In this document: in pieces, positions 57,575 through 64,000 of the stretch
Layout of the letters: the number at the start of each line of letters is the position of its first letter
Position numbering within the stretch: position 1 is the first letter of the stretch
From: Desulfovibrio sp. Huiquan2017
GTDB taxonomy: Bacteria > Desulfobacterota > Desulfovibrionia > Desulfovibrionales > Desulfovibrionaceae
Assembly: GCF_017351175.1 (NCBI RefSeq)
Contig: NZ_JAFMPN010000019.1
Location: 22,385-86,384, forward strand
Direction of reading: 5' to 3'
DNA length: 64,000 nucleotides
The notes under the pieces: generated by a model
What the model saw: only the letters and a program-made list of their open reading frames with translations
What the model was told of the DNA's origin: nothing
Database searches by the model: none
Program-made: the position numbers and the translations under genes

Positions 57575-59245
57575 TTATGTCAAGGACGACCGTGCGTTCC
57601 TGGTGATACGTTCCTGGAACTGCTGGATCATCTCCTCGGCGTCGATGACCAGGGCGTCGGATTCGCCCATCATACCGTAACCCAGGATGGGTATGTTGAA
57701 GATTTCCTGGACCGGGACGGTGAAGCCGGTGATGACCACCTGTTGCTGCCTGAGGACCTCATCCACCAGGATGGCGCCCTTGTAGTCGCCTACTCGGACC
57801 ACGATGGCTTGGGCCATCTCGATGTTGTCGATCTCCGGGGTTAGCTCAAGGAGGTCGGCCAACCGGAGCAGGGAATGAATCTCGCCGCGCACGTCCACGG
57901 TTTCACGGCCGTCCGGCAGTTCGACCACGTCGTTGCGCCGGGGCATGTAAATCTCGACCACGTCGCGGCTGGGCATGATGAAGGTGTCGCCGCCGACCTT
58001 GCAGACCAGGGCGTCCACGATGCCTTCGTTGGCCGAGCGGTCCAGCGGAATGGAAATGGTGAAGGCCGCGCCCTTGCCCAGCTCGCTTTGGATGGACACC
58101 TCGCCGTCCAGGGCGACCTTGATGGCGTTGACCACGGCGTCCATGCCCACGCCGCGCCCGGACACGTCGGTGATCTTTTCGGCGGTGGAAAAGCCGCTCT
58201 GGAGTACGAACTGGAGGATCTCCTCGGTTTTGTATTCCTTGTCCGGATCGGCCAACCCTTTTTCCAGGGCCTTGGCCAGGATGCGGTCGGGATCCAGGCC
58301 GCGCCCGTCGTCGGCCACCTGGATGAAGGCGCTGTCGCCCTTGCGCCAGGCGGACAGGGTCACGGTGCCGGACTCGGATTTGCCCGCGGCCTTGCGCCCC
58401 GCGGGATCTTCCAGCCCGTGGTCCACGGCGTTCCGGAGCAGGTGGACCAGAGGTTCGTTCAGGGACTCGACGATGGTCTTGTCCAGGGCCAGGTCGTCTC
58501 CCTTGACTTCGAAGTCGAGCTTCTTGCCGATCTTCTGGGACAGGCTCTTGACCAGCCGGTGCATGGGCATGAAAATTTGCTTGAGGGGCACCAGGCGGAT
58601 GGCGTTGACCTCCTGCTGGAGGCGGGTGATGACGTTGTCCAACTCGCGCAGGCTGGAGGCCATCTGCGTCATGCTGGTGGCTCCTCCCTGGGCGATGACC
58701 GCGTAGGTGACCATGAGCTTGCCCACCAGTTCGATGACCCGGTCGAGGCGGTCCGTGGCCACGCGGATGGAGGAAATGGCCGTGGTCGAACCCTTGGCGT
58801 CGGGTTTGTTGTCGGACTTTGCGGCCAGGGCGGGCGTTGCGGGCGCCTTCTCCTCCTCTTCTGCTTCGGTCGCTTCGGCCTCGGCGGTGGGCGGTTCTTC
58901 GAAGGCCTTGGCCGCATCCTCCTCGGATTCCTCGACGGCCGGTGCGGACGGAGCGGTCTTGATCTTGGCCAGGGCGTCGGTGCTGCCCTGGAGCAGGCCG
59001 CCCAAGGCGAAGAAAAATTTCTTCTGGGCTTCGCAGATGCCCAGCATGGCGGTGATGATTTCGTTGTTGACCGGCGTGATGCCGTCCTTGAGCATGTCGA
59101 TCAGGGCGATGACCCCGGCCGAGGAGAGCTGCATGCACGACAGGCCTAGGGCATCGATAACCGCCTCGACCCCTTGGCCGGTGGCGTCCACTTCGAGAAT
59201 CTGCTTCTCGATGTCCTCGATGCACTGGATGATGCTGTCCTGCAT
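57575..59245 (-). CDS. cheA: CheA-type histidine kinase lacking the phosphotransfer histidine
   Basis: 556 residues. Residues 1-95 look like a decayed Hpt (P1) domain: helices LGLSCMQLSSAGVIALIDML and NNEIITAMLGICEAQKKFFF are present but the HxxKG block with the phosphorylated His is missing. An acidic linker is followed by the dimerisation helices, the kinase core with N-box HLLRNAVDHGLE (Asn272), G1 DDGRGLD and SGRGVGMDAV, and a CheW-like P5 domain to the end. It can bind ATP but cannot phosphorylate itself in the usual place. The adjacent Hpt-STAS protein probably supplies the His. Confidence 0.9.
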   Translation of the reverse strand: MQDSIIQCIEDIEKQILEVDATGQGVEAVIDALGLSCMQLSSAGVIALIDMLKDGITPVNNEIITAMLGICEAQKKFFFALGGLLQGSTDALAKIKTAPSAPAVEESEEDAAKAFEEPPTAEAEATEAEEEEKAPATPALAAKSDNKPDAKGSTTAISSIRVATDRLDRVIELVGKLMVTYAVIAQGGATSMTQMASSLRELDNVITRLQQEVNAIRLVPLKQIFMPMHRLVKSLSQKIGKKLDFEVKGDDLALDKTIVESLNEPLVHLLRNAVDHGLEDPAGRKAAGKSESGTVTLSAWRKGDSAFIQVADDGRGLDPDRILAKALEKGLADPDKEYKTEEILQFVLQSGFSTAEKITDVSGRGVGMDAVVNAIKVALDGEVSIQSELGKGAAFTISIPLDRSANEGIVDALVCKVGGDTFIMPSRDVVEIYMPRRNDVVELPDGRETVDVRGEIHSLLRLADLLELTPEIDNIEMAQAIVVRVGDYKGAILVDEVLRQQQVVITGFTVPVQEIFNIPILGYGMMGESDALVIDAEEMIQQFQERITRNARSSLT

Positions 59246-59254
59246 GATTTCCCC

Positions 59255-59980
59255 TTATTGCGCGGTGAAGTAGGTTTCCCTGTCGGGATATACGGAAATG
59301 GTCTTGTCGAGGCCCCAGCCTATGAGGGTTTGCCGGGCGTCGGGGGAGACATTGCAGGCCGCGATCTTGAAGGTGGTGCCCATGCTCGCCACGGCGGCCC
59401 ACGCCCCGGAGCCGAAGGTCAGCACCCCGGACAGGTCCAACAGCACGGGGTCCCCGGGTTCGATGGACAGGATGGCGGAGATGATCGGCTTGAACTGTCC
59501 ATCCATGTGGACGCGCGGGTCCTTGACCTTGATGATGGTCACCCCGTCGCGGGTCTCCACCTCCACGCCTGCGCCCAGGGCTTCGCTTTCGACCTGTTCG
59601 GAGGAGGAGGCTTCTGCAATCAGGCCCAGGACCTCCTCCTGCTCTTCGGTGTCCAGGTCGCCCTCGCGGAGCTGCTCCAGAACCTGGAAGATCATGTTTA
59701 CCCCGCGCGAGAGCAGGGTCACGTTGTCCGGGGTGGACTCCACCTCGCCGGACTGTACCTTCTTCAGGAAGTCCTCGATTTTGTGGGTGAAGTGGGAGGC
59801 CGTCTCGAACCCCGCCATGAAGCCGGTGACGCCCTTGATGGTGTGCAGGGGACGGGCCAGGATCTCGATGCCTTGGGCGAGTTCGTCGCCTTCAAGCAAT
59901 TCGAGCCCCTCCATCACCTGGGGATAGTACTTGTCGTTTACTTCGGAGAAGAACTCCTCAACCATCGGGTCTTCGCTCAT
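59255..59980 (-). CDS. Hpt-STAS fusion protein
   Basis: 241 residues from ATG 59980 (GTG 59983 is possible, but AAGGA spacing fits the ATG). Residues 1-105 form an Hpt domain with the phosphorylated residue His46 in ARPLHTIKGVTGFMAG. Residues ~130-240 form a STAS domain (VEVETRDGVTIIKVKDPRVH, DPVLLDLSGVLTFGSGAWAA, AACNVSPDARQTLIGWGLDK) of the anti-sigma antagonist type. It lies between cheY and a His-less cheA, 15 and 9 bases from them, so a split phosphorelay is inferred. Confidence 0.85.
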   Translation of the reverse strand: MSEDPMVEEFFSEVNDKYYPQVMEGLELLEGDELAQGIEILARPLHTIKGVTGFMAGFETASHFTHKIEDFLKKVQSGEVESTPDNVTLLSRGVNMIFQVLEQLREGDLDTEEQEEVLGLIAEASSSEQVESEALGAGVEVETRDGVTIIKVKDPRVHMDGQFKPIISAILSIEPGDPVLLDLSGVLTFGSGAWAAVASMGTTFKIAACNVSPDARQTLIGWGLDKTISVYPDRETYFTAQ

Positions 59981-59995
59981 CACGGGTCCTTGATC

Positions 59996-60391
59996 TTACT
60001 TGTGCAGGAGCCCGAGCTTTTCCAGCTCGGCATACAGTTTGTCCTTGGCGACCGGCTTGACGATGTAGGCCGAGGCCTCGCCGTCGTGAAAGGTTCGGAT
60101 GACCGTTCGGGGATCGTCCAGGGCCGTGGTCATGATCACCTTGGCCCGCGGGCGATAGTCGTTGTCCACTTCGAGGGCTCGAATCTTTTGTAGCGCCTCG
60201 ATGCCGTCCACCTCGGGCATCATGATGTCCATGAGGATCAGGTCATACGGCCTGTTCTCGCTGTGACCCATCTTGAAGGCCTCGACCGCTTCCCGGCCGT
60301 TGACCACAATGTCCACGTCGAAAAGGGTCATCAGGAAAGACCGCAGGACCTTGCGGCTTAGGAATTCGTCTTCGACAATGAGTGCACGCAT
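59996..60391 (-). CDS. cheY: Single-domain response regulator, CheY type
   Basis: 131 residues, one receiver domain. Acidic pocket Glu7-Asp8, phosphorylated Asp55 in LILMDIMMPEVDG, Thr in MTTALDD and Lys in YIVKPVAKD. No output domain. First gene of the chemosensory trio; GGAG lies upstream of the ATG. Confidence 0.95.
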   Translation of the reverse strand: MRALIVEDEFLSRKVLRSFLMTLFDVDIVVNGREAVEAFKMGHSENRPYDLILMDIMMPEVDGIEALQKIRALEVDNDYRPRAKVIMTTALDDPRTVIRTFHDGEASAYIVKPVAKDKLYAELEKLGLLHK

Positions 60392-60573
60392 TACAAACTC
60401 CGCTTTCTTACCGGGAAAGAGTCTCCAAGTCTTCTTTTCCTATGTAAAGTGAAAAAATGTCAATATGATGATAAAGATTAATCATCCGCATCACATTATA
60501 ATCTGTTCTTCCATGTCGGCGCCGACCGTTGTCCGGGGTTGCCAAATCATTGCGGAATGGATACCAACCCCGC

Positions 60574-61164
60574 ATGCCCAAACAGATAACGGAAGCGAGG
60601 AAAAAGCGCATCGACGCGGTGTTGGCCAGGCGGCAGACGGACCTGACCCTGGTCATGGACAACATCTGGGATCCGCACAACGTCTCGGCGGTCCTCAGAA
60701 GCTGCGACGCCTTCGGCGTGGCCGGGGTCCATCTCTATTATACGGATTCCCAGTGGCCGGACCTGGCCCAGAAGAGTTCGGCCTCGGCCAAGAAATGGAT
60801 CGAGCGCACCGAGCACGTCGATGCGGCCGAGATGGTCGCCGAACTCAAAGGGCAGGGTATGCGCATCCTCAGGACCGGGTTTTCGGAGACGGCCCGTCCG
60901 GTCATGGATTTCGATTTCACCAAGCCCACGGCGATCATCCTGAGCAACGAGCACCGGGGCACTTCCCCGGATCTGGCCGCCCTGGTTCCCGACGAAATAT
61001 ACATTCCCATGCAGGGCATGGTCCAGAGCTTTAACGTGTCGGTCGCTGCGGCCATCATATTGTATCAGGCGTTCACCCAGCGGGACGCTGCAGGCATGTA
61101 CGACGAACCCTCCTTCTCCAGGGAGGAACTGGAATCCCTCAAACTCCAATGGTATTCGAGGTAA
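60574..61164 (+). CDS. trmH: tRNA (guanosine-18-2'-O)-methyltransferase
   Basis: 196-residue SPOUT methyltransferase. Motif 1 is NVSAVLRSCDAFGV, motif 2 SNEHRGTS and motif 3 GMVQSFNVSVAAAIILYQ, in close register with E. coli TrmH. The start ARKKRIDAVLARRQTDLTL also matches. ATG 60574 is preferred by alignment although no ribosome binding site is evident. tsaC follows after 10 bases. Confidence 0.92.
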   Translation: MPKQITEARKKRIDAVLARRQTDLTLVMDNIWDPHNVSAVLRSCDAFGVAGVHLYYTDSQWPDLAQKSSASAKKWIERTEHVDAAEMVAELKGQGMRILRTGFSETARPVMDFDFTKPTAIILSNEHRGTSPDLAALVPDEIYIPMQGMVQSFNVSVAAAIILYQAFTQRDAAGMYDEPSFSREELESLKLQWYSR

Positions 61165-61174
61165 GGAGACTTTC

Positions 61175-61786
61175 ATGCAAGAATTGCTCAAGATCCTGCG
61201 TTCCGGCGGCATCGTCATCTATCCCACGGAGACGCTCTATGCGCTTGGTTGCGACGCCACCAGCGAAGCGGCCTGCAATCGCGTGGCCACGGTCAAGGGG
61301 CGTTCCGAAGAGCGGCCCCTGCCCCTGATCATCGGGGGCATGGATATGCTTGATCTTGTCACCAGCCAGAAGTCCCGCTCCCTGTTGGATCTGGCCGAGG
61401 CGTTTTGGCCCGGGCCGCTGTCCATTCTGGTCAAGGCGCTGCCCGAGCTGCCCGGCTGGCTGTCCGACGACGAGGGCTACACCTCGGTGCGCTGGTCCGG
61501 TCACCCCTTCGCCTCCGAGTTGTCCCGCCGGTTCCGCAAACCCATCGTGGCCACCAGCGCGAACCTGTCCGGCAAAGCCCCGGCGGCCCTGCCCGAGGAC
61601 ATCGACCCCGCGCTCCTGGAGATGGTTGACGGGTCCTATTTCGATCCGCCGTGGCCGCGCGGGCACAAGGCCTCCACCGTGGTCCGCATGCTCGGTTCGA
61701 GCAAACTCGAAATTATCCGCGAGGGCGAAATCTCCATCAAGAAATTGTGCGACAAGGGATTTTCCGTGGCCGTGCGCAACGCCTGA
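61175..61786 (+). CDS. tsaC: L-threonylcarbamoyladenylate synthase (Sua5/YrdC/TsaC)
   Basis: Makes threonylcarbamoyl-AMP for t6A37 in tRNAs; 203 residues. YPTETLYALGCDA, KGRSEERPLPLI and ATSANLSGK form the active site. Its length is near YrdC/TsaC, without the Sua5 C-terminal domain. AAGGAG precedes the ATG. t6A is the substrate for the MtaB encoded elsewhere in this window. Confidence 0.93.
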   Translation: MQELLKILRSGGIVIYPTETLYALGCDATSEAACNRVATVKGRSEERPLPLIIGGMDMLDLVTSQKSRSLLDLAEAFWPGPLSILVKALPELPGWLSDDEGYTSVRWSGHPFASELSRRFRKPIVATSANLSGKAPAALPEDIDPALLEMVDGSYFDPPWPRGHKASTVVRMLGSSKLEIIREGEISIKKLCDKGFSVAVRNA

Positions 61787-61850
61787 CCCGGCCGGTTCAA
61801 ATCCTTGAACCGACATACACGGGAAATGGACCTTTCCCGGATCGAAGTAA

Positions 61851-61888
61851 AAAATCCTGTACCCCTTGTGGGTGCGGGATTTTTTTTC
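61851..61888 (+). terminator. Terminator after tsaC
   Basis: Stem 61851-61864 with 61870-61883 (two G-U pairs, loop CTTGT) leads into a run of eight Ts. Confidence 0.9.
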
Positions 61889-61958
61889 TTCCAACGTCTC
61901 TCCGAGCAATATGTTGGTATTATTAAATATATTTAAAAACAGCCTCTTTATGAGAGTG

Positions 61959-61974
61959 TTGGCACGCCGATTGC
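61959..61974 (+). promoter_or_regulatory. Sigma-54 promoter
   Basis: TTGGCACGCCGATTGC carries the -24 GG (61961-61962) and -12 GC (61973-61974) separated by exactly ten bases, a near-perfect match to YTGGCACGN4TTGCW. It sits in AT-rich DNA after the tsaC terminator. Transcription would start near 61985. Confidence 0.8.
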
Positions 61975-61984
61975 TATATCCCAA

Positions 61985-62060
61985 ATAACTTCTTCCTTTT
62001 TTTGCACACGAGAAAGCCAAGGCTTCACCGGATAATCCGATGAAGCCTTTCTCGTATGGT
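61985..62060 (+). ncRNA. Candidate small RNA with strong hairpin downstream of the sigma-54 promoter
   Basis: No ORF follows the promoter for nearly 300 bases. The predicted transcript begins with a pyrimidine-rich leader containing a run of seven Ts, then a long stem: 62008-62014 pairs with 62049-62055, 62020-62027 with 62041-62048, and CGGA with TCCG inside, with one five-base bulge. Downstream sequence is AT-rich but has no clean T-run. It could instead be the 5' leader of the Nudix gene. Confidence 0.35.
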
Positions 62061-62269
62061 TTGTATTTTAAATATAAATCAAATTAAAACAATATGTTAA
62101 AGCATCGACTGGCACTCATTGCGGAAAAGTTTCGGCCCTCTGCGGAGGGCGGAGGCCATTGTTGGAACGAAGCGGACCGGTAGAAAAAGTGGAATCGGGT
62201 CGCGCGGGATTTGACTTGGCGGCCGTGTTTGGGGACAGTCCGGTCTGAACACAGCCAAGGGAGCGTATC
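62056..62269. other. Non-coding stretch before the Nudix gene
   Basis: The first ~45 bases are AT-rich; the rest returns to chromosomal GC content. It holds a small hairpin (GCCCTC 62135-62140 with GAGGGC 62145-62150). I see no gene. Confidence 0.4.
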
Positions 62270-62743
62270 ATGGGCAGAATTCGGACCTGCCCCCATTGCG
62301 GGGGCGAGATCGAGGTGTATCGGAATCCCACCCCCACGGTGGATGTGGTCATCGTCATGGACCTGCCGGATGGCGGGGAGGGCGTGGTCCTCATCAAGCG
62401 GCGCAACCCGCCATTGGGCTGGGCCTTGCCCGGCGGGTTCGTGGACTACGGCGAGACCTGTGAGCGGGCCGCCGTGCGCGAGATGAAGGAGGAGACCGGG
62501 CTGGACGTGCGTCTGACCGGATTGCTCGGGGTCTATTCGGACCCGGATCGCGATCCGCGCGGGCATACCATGAGCGTGGTCTATACCGGCGTGCCCGAAG
62601 ATCCGGCCAGCCTTGTGGCGGGCGACGATGCGGCCGATGCCGAAATATTTCCCCTGGGGCGTTGGCCTGAGCTGGCCTTTGATCACGCCCGAATTTTGGC
62701 CGACTTTTTGGCTCGGCGCGAGCGTCGGCCGGGCGCGCATTGA
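62270..62743 (+). CDS. Nudix hydrolase
   Basis: 157 residues. The Nudix box GX5EX7REMKEETG is complete, preceded by [13 protein letters not shown] small N-terminal CPHCGGE motif may bind zinc with residues beyond, as in ADP-ribose/NADH pyrophosphatase relatives, though only one CxxC is present. Substrate unknown. AAGGGAG precedes the ATG. Confidence 0.9.
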   Translation: MGRIRTCPHCGGEIEVYRNPTPTVDVVIVMDLPDGGEGVVLIKRRNPPLGWALPGGFVDYGETCERAAVREMKEETGLDVRLTGLLGVYSDPDRDPRGHTMSVVYTGVPEDPASLVAGDDAADAEIFPLGRWPELAFDHARILADFLARRERRPGAH

Positions 62744-62816
62744 CTTGGGCCGGGGGCGGGGGTAGCTTCCCGGGACCGGATATTCCCGGACAGACCGCAT
62801 CCAAGGAGAGACGACC

Positions 62817-63827
62817 ATGCGAACTCTATGCATAACCCTCGGCGATCCCTGCGGCCTCGGGCCCGAGCTGGTGACCCGACATTTCCTGAACGGCGATACC
62901 GCCGGGGACCGTTTTCTGCTTATCGGCCCGCCCCCTGCCCTGGACCGAGAACTGGCCCGGCTGGGCGCGCCGCGATTCTTCACCCCCATCGACAGTCTTG
63001 AGGCTATCGCCGACAAGAAACCCGGCGTCTATATTTATCAGCCGCCCGAGCTTGACGGCGTCTCCTTCCCGCCCGGCGTACCCTGCCGCGAGGGCGGACT
63101 GTCCGCCGGTGTCAGCCTGGATGCCGCCGTGCGCGCGCTTAAATCCGGCTTGGCCGAGGGGTTGCTGACCTGCCCGCTGAACAAGGCCATGCTCAACGCC
63201 GCCGGGTTCGACTTCCCCGGGCACACCGAATTTCTGGCCGAAAAGCTTGGCGTAGGCCGTGACAACGTGTGCATGCACCTGTGCGGCCATGACCCGAATG
63301 ATCCCTCGCCCAAGCTGCGCGTCAGTCTGGTGACCACCCATCCGCGTCTGCGCGACGTCCCCGGGCTGGTCACCCGTGAGCGTATCCTGCACTGCCTGCG
63401 CCTGACCGCCGACTTCCTGCGCACCCTCGGCCTGGACGGCTCCATCGGGGTCTGCGGCCTCAATCCCCATGCCGGGGAGTCCGGGCGCATCGGGGACGAG
63501 GAGATCGTCACCGTCATTCCGGCCCTGGAACAGGCTGCGGCCGAAGGCATTCAGGCCGTCGGGCCCGTACCGGGGGACACCATCTTTCATTTCGCCGCCC
63601 AAGGCCGTTTTCCGGCCGTGTTGGCCATGTATCATGACCAGGGGCTGGCCCCGCTCAAGCTGCTGCACTTCAGCCGCGCCGTGAACGTCACCCTCGGCCT
63701 GCCGTACCCGCGCACCTCGCCCGACCACGGCACCGGCTACGACCTTGTGGGTACGGGCGAGGCCTCCATCGACAGCTTTCACGCCGCCCTCGACATGCTC
63801 CGCAAGCTCGTCGGCCGACCTGGATGA
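62817..63827 (+). CDS. pdxA: 4-hydroxythreonine-4-phosphate dehydrogenase
   Basis: NAD-dependent step of pyridoxal-phosphate synthesis; 336 residues. LGDPCGLGPEL at the N terminus, metal-binding FPGHTEFLAE, GLNPHAGESGRIGDEE and AMYHDQGLAPLK are all present. The stop overlaps the gmhB ATG by three bases (ATGA). Confidence 0.95.
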   Translation: MRTLCITLGDPCGLGPELVTRHFLNGDTAGDRFLLIGPPPALDRELARLGAPRFFTPIDSLEAIADKKPGVYIYQPPELDGVSFPPGVPCREGGLSAGVSLDAAVRALKSGLAEGLLTCPLNKAMLNAAGFDFPGHTEFLAEKLGVGRDNVCMHLCGHDPNDPSPKLRVSLVTTHPRLRDVPGLVTRERILHCLRLTADFLRTLGLDGSIGVCGLNPHAGESGRIGDEEIVTVIPALEQAAAEGIQAVGPVPGDTIFHFAAQGRFPAVLAMYHDQGLAPLKLLHFSRAVNVTLGLPYPRTSPDHGTGYDLVGTGEASIDSFHAALDMLRKLVGRPG

Positions 63828-64000
63828 CCATGTTCAAGCGCTACGTCCTCCTCGATCGCGACGGGACCATCATCCGGGACAAGCACTACCTGCACGACCC
63901 CGACGGCGTGGAGCTTTTGCCCCAGGCCGCCGAAGGATTGAAACGCATGCAGGGCATGGGGTTCGGACTGGCCGTGCTGACCAACCAGAGCGGCATCGGG
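63824..64000 (+). CDS. gmhB: D-glycero-D-manno-heptose-1,7-bisphosphate 7-phosphatase, N-terminal part
   Basis: 59 codons before the window ends. The HAD motif I LLDRDGTIIRDKHYLHDPDG and motif II VLTNQSGIG match GmhB, which makes heptose precursors of the LPS inner core. Start is ATG 63824 overlapping pdxA; ATG 63830 is an alternative. Confidence 0.88.
   Translation, partial: MTMFKRYVLLDRDGTIIRDKHYLHDPDGVELLPQAAEGLKRMQGMGFGLAVLTNQSGIG

Noticed and set aside
62109-62123. Second sigma-54-like sequence (TGGCAC ... TTGC)
   Set aside because: The GG and GC elements are only eight bases apart instead of ten, so it should not be functional.

Overview
The window is about 62% GC chromosomal DNA from a Gram-negative bacterium. 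Gene content points to the Desulfovibrionaceae (Desulfovibrio or Pseudodesulfovibrio): a periplasmic-type CbiK cobaltochelatase under a cobalamin riboswitch, a pseudouridine synthase fused to dephospho-CoA kinase, a ferredoxin/ASKHA corrinoid-activator-like protein, an archaeal-type phosphoglycerate mutase beside a nicotinamide-nucleotide adenylyltransferase-like gene, and a YicC-RemA-Gmk gene string. This assignment is inferred from gene content only. I see no rRNA, tRNA, CRISPR array or complete insertion sequence. Coding density is very high and most intergenic gaps hold intrinsic terminators.

Layout. 1-6767 (+): end of a branched-chain amino acid ABC ATPase, guaBA (GMP synthesis), tatB-tatC (Tat export), hisB and a lipoprotein. 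6850-9263: an AT-richer accessory island lying between hisB and hisA. It holds a long protein ending in a phage-type lysozyme domain broken by a -1 frameshift, directly overlapped by a small secreted LprI-type (lysozyme inhibitor) gene, plus degraded sequence. 9264-9992: hisA. 10411-14721 (-): hemerythrin, MscS channel, a glycosyltransferase, and the uracil salvage pair uraA/upp. 14892-17317 (+): RluD-CoaE fusion and a rhomboid protease. 17365-19238 (-): NMN adenylyltransferase-like gene and apgM. 19338-31222: PHP phosphoesterase, BON-domain protein, then two chaperone groups (cbpA-cbpM-clpB and grpE-dnaK) with an MFS exporter, a YheT-type hydrolase and an M29 aminopeptidase between them.

31348-46754: LpoA-like lipoprotein, gatCA, C69 dipeptidase (-), mnmA, a Val-Gly repeat lipoprotein (-), then a long + strand run mtaB-DUF4416-yicC-remA-gmk-pyrF-TPR-HDOD-recJ. 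46841-50957 (-): a tightly overlapping set comprising a ferredoxin/ASKHA protein, an Rsm22-like methyltransferase, lipB and lipA. 51087-51980: an alpha/beta hydrolase. 52003-57548 (-): a cobalamin-riboswitch operon with periplasmic CbiK, a FecCD-type permease, an ATPase, a binding protein, precorrin-2 C20-methyltransferase and cytoplasmic CbiK. 57575-60391 (-): a three-gene chemosensory module with CheY, an Hpt-STAS fusion, and a CheA whose own phosphotransfer domain has lost its histidine. 60574-64000 (+): trmH, tsaC, a sigma-54 promoter followed by a strong hairpin without an ORF (small RNA candidate), a Nudix hydrolase, pdxA and the start of gmhB.

The most noteworthy items are the lysozyme/LprI island with its frameshift, the split CheA/Hpt-STAS module, the sigma-54-linked hairpin, the two CbiK forms in one riboswitch operon, and the enlarged acidic TatC.
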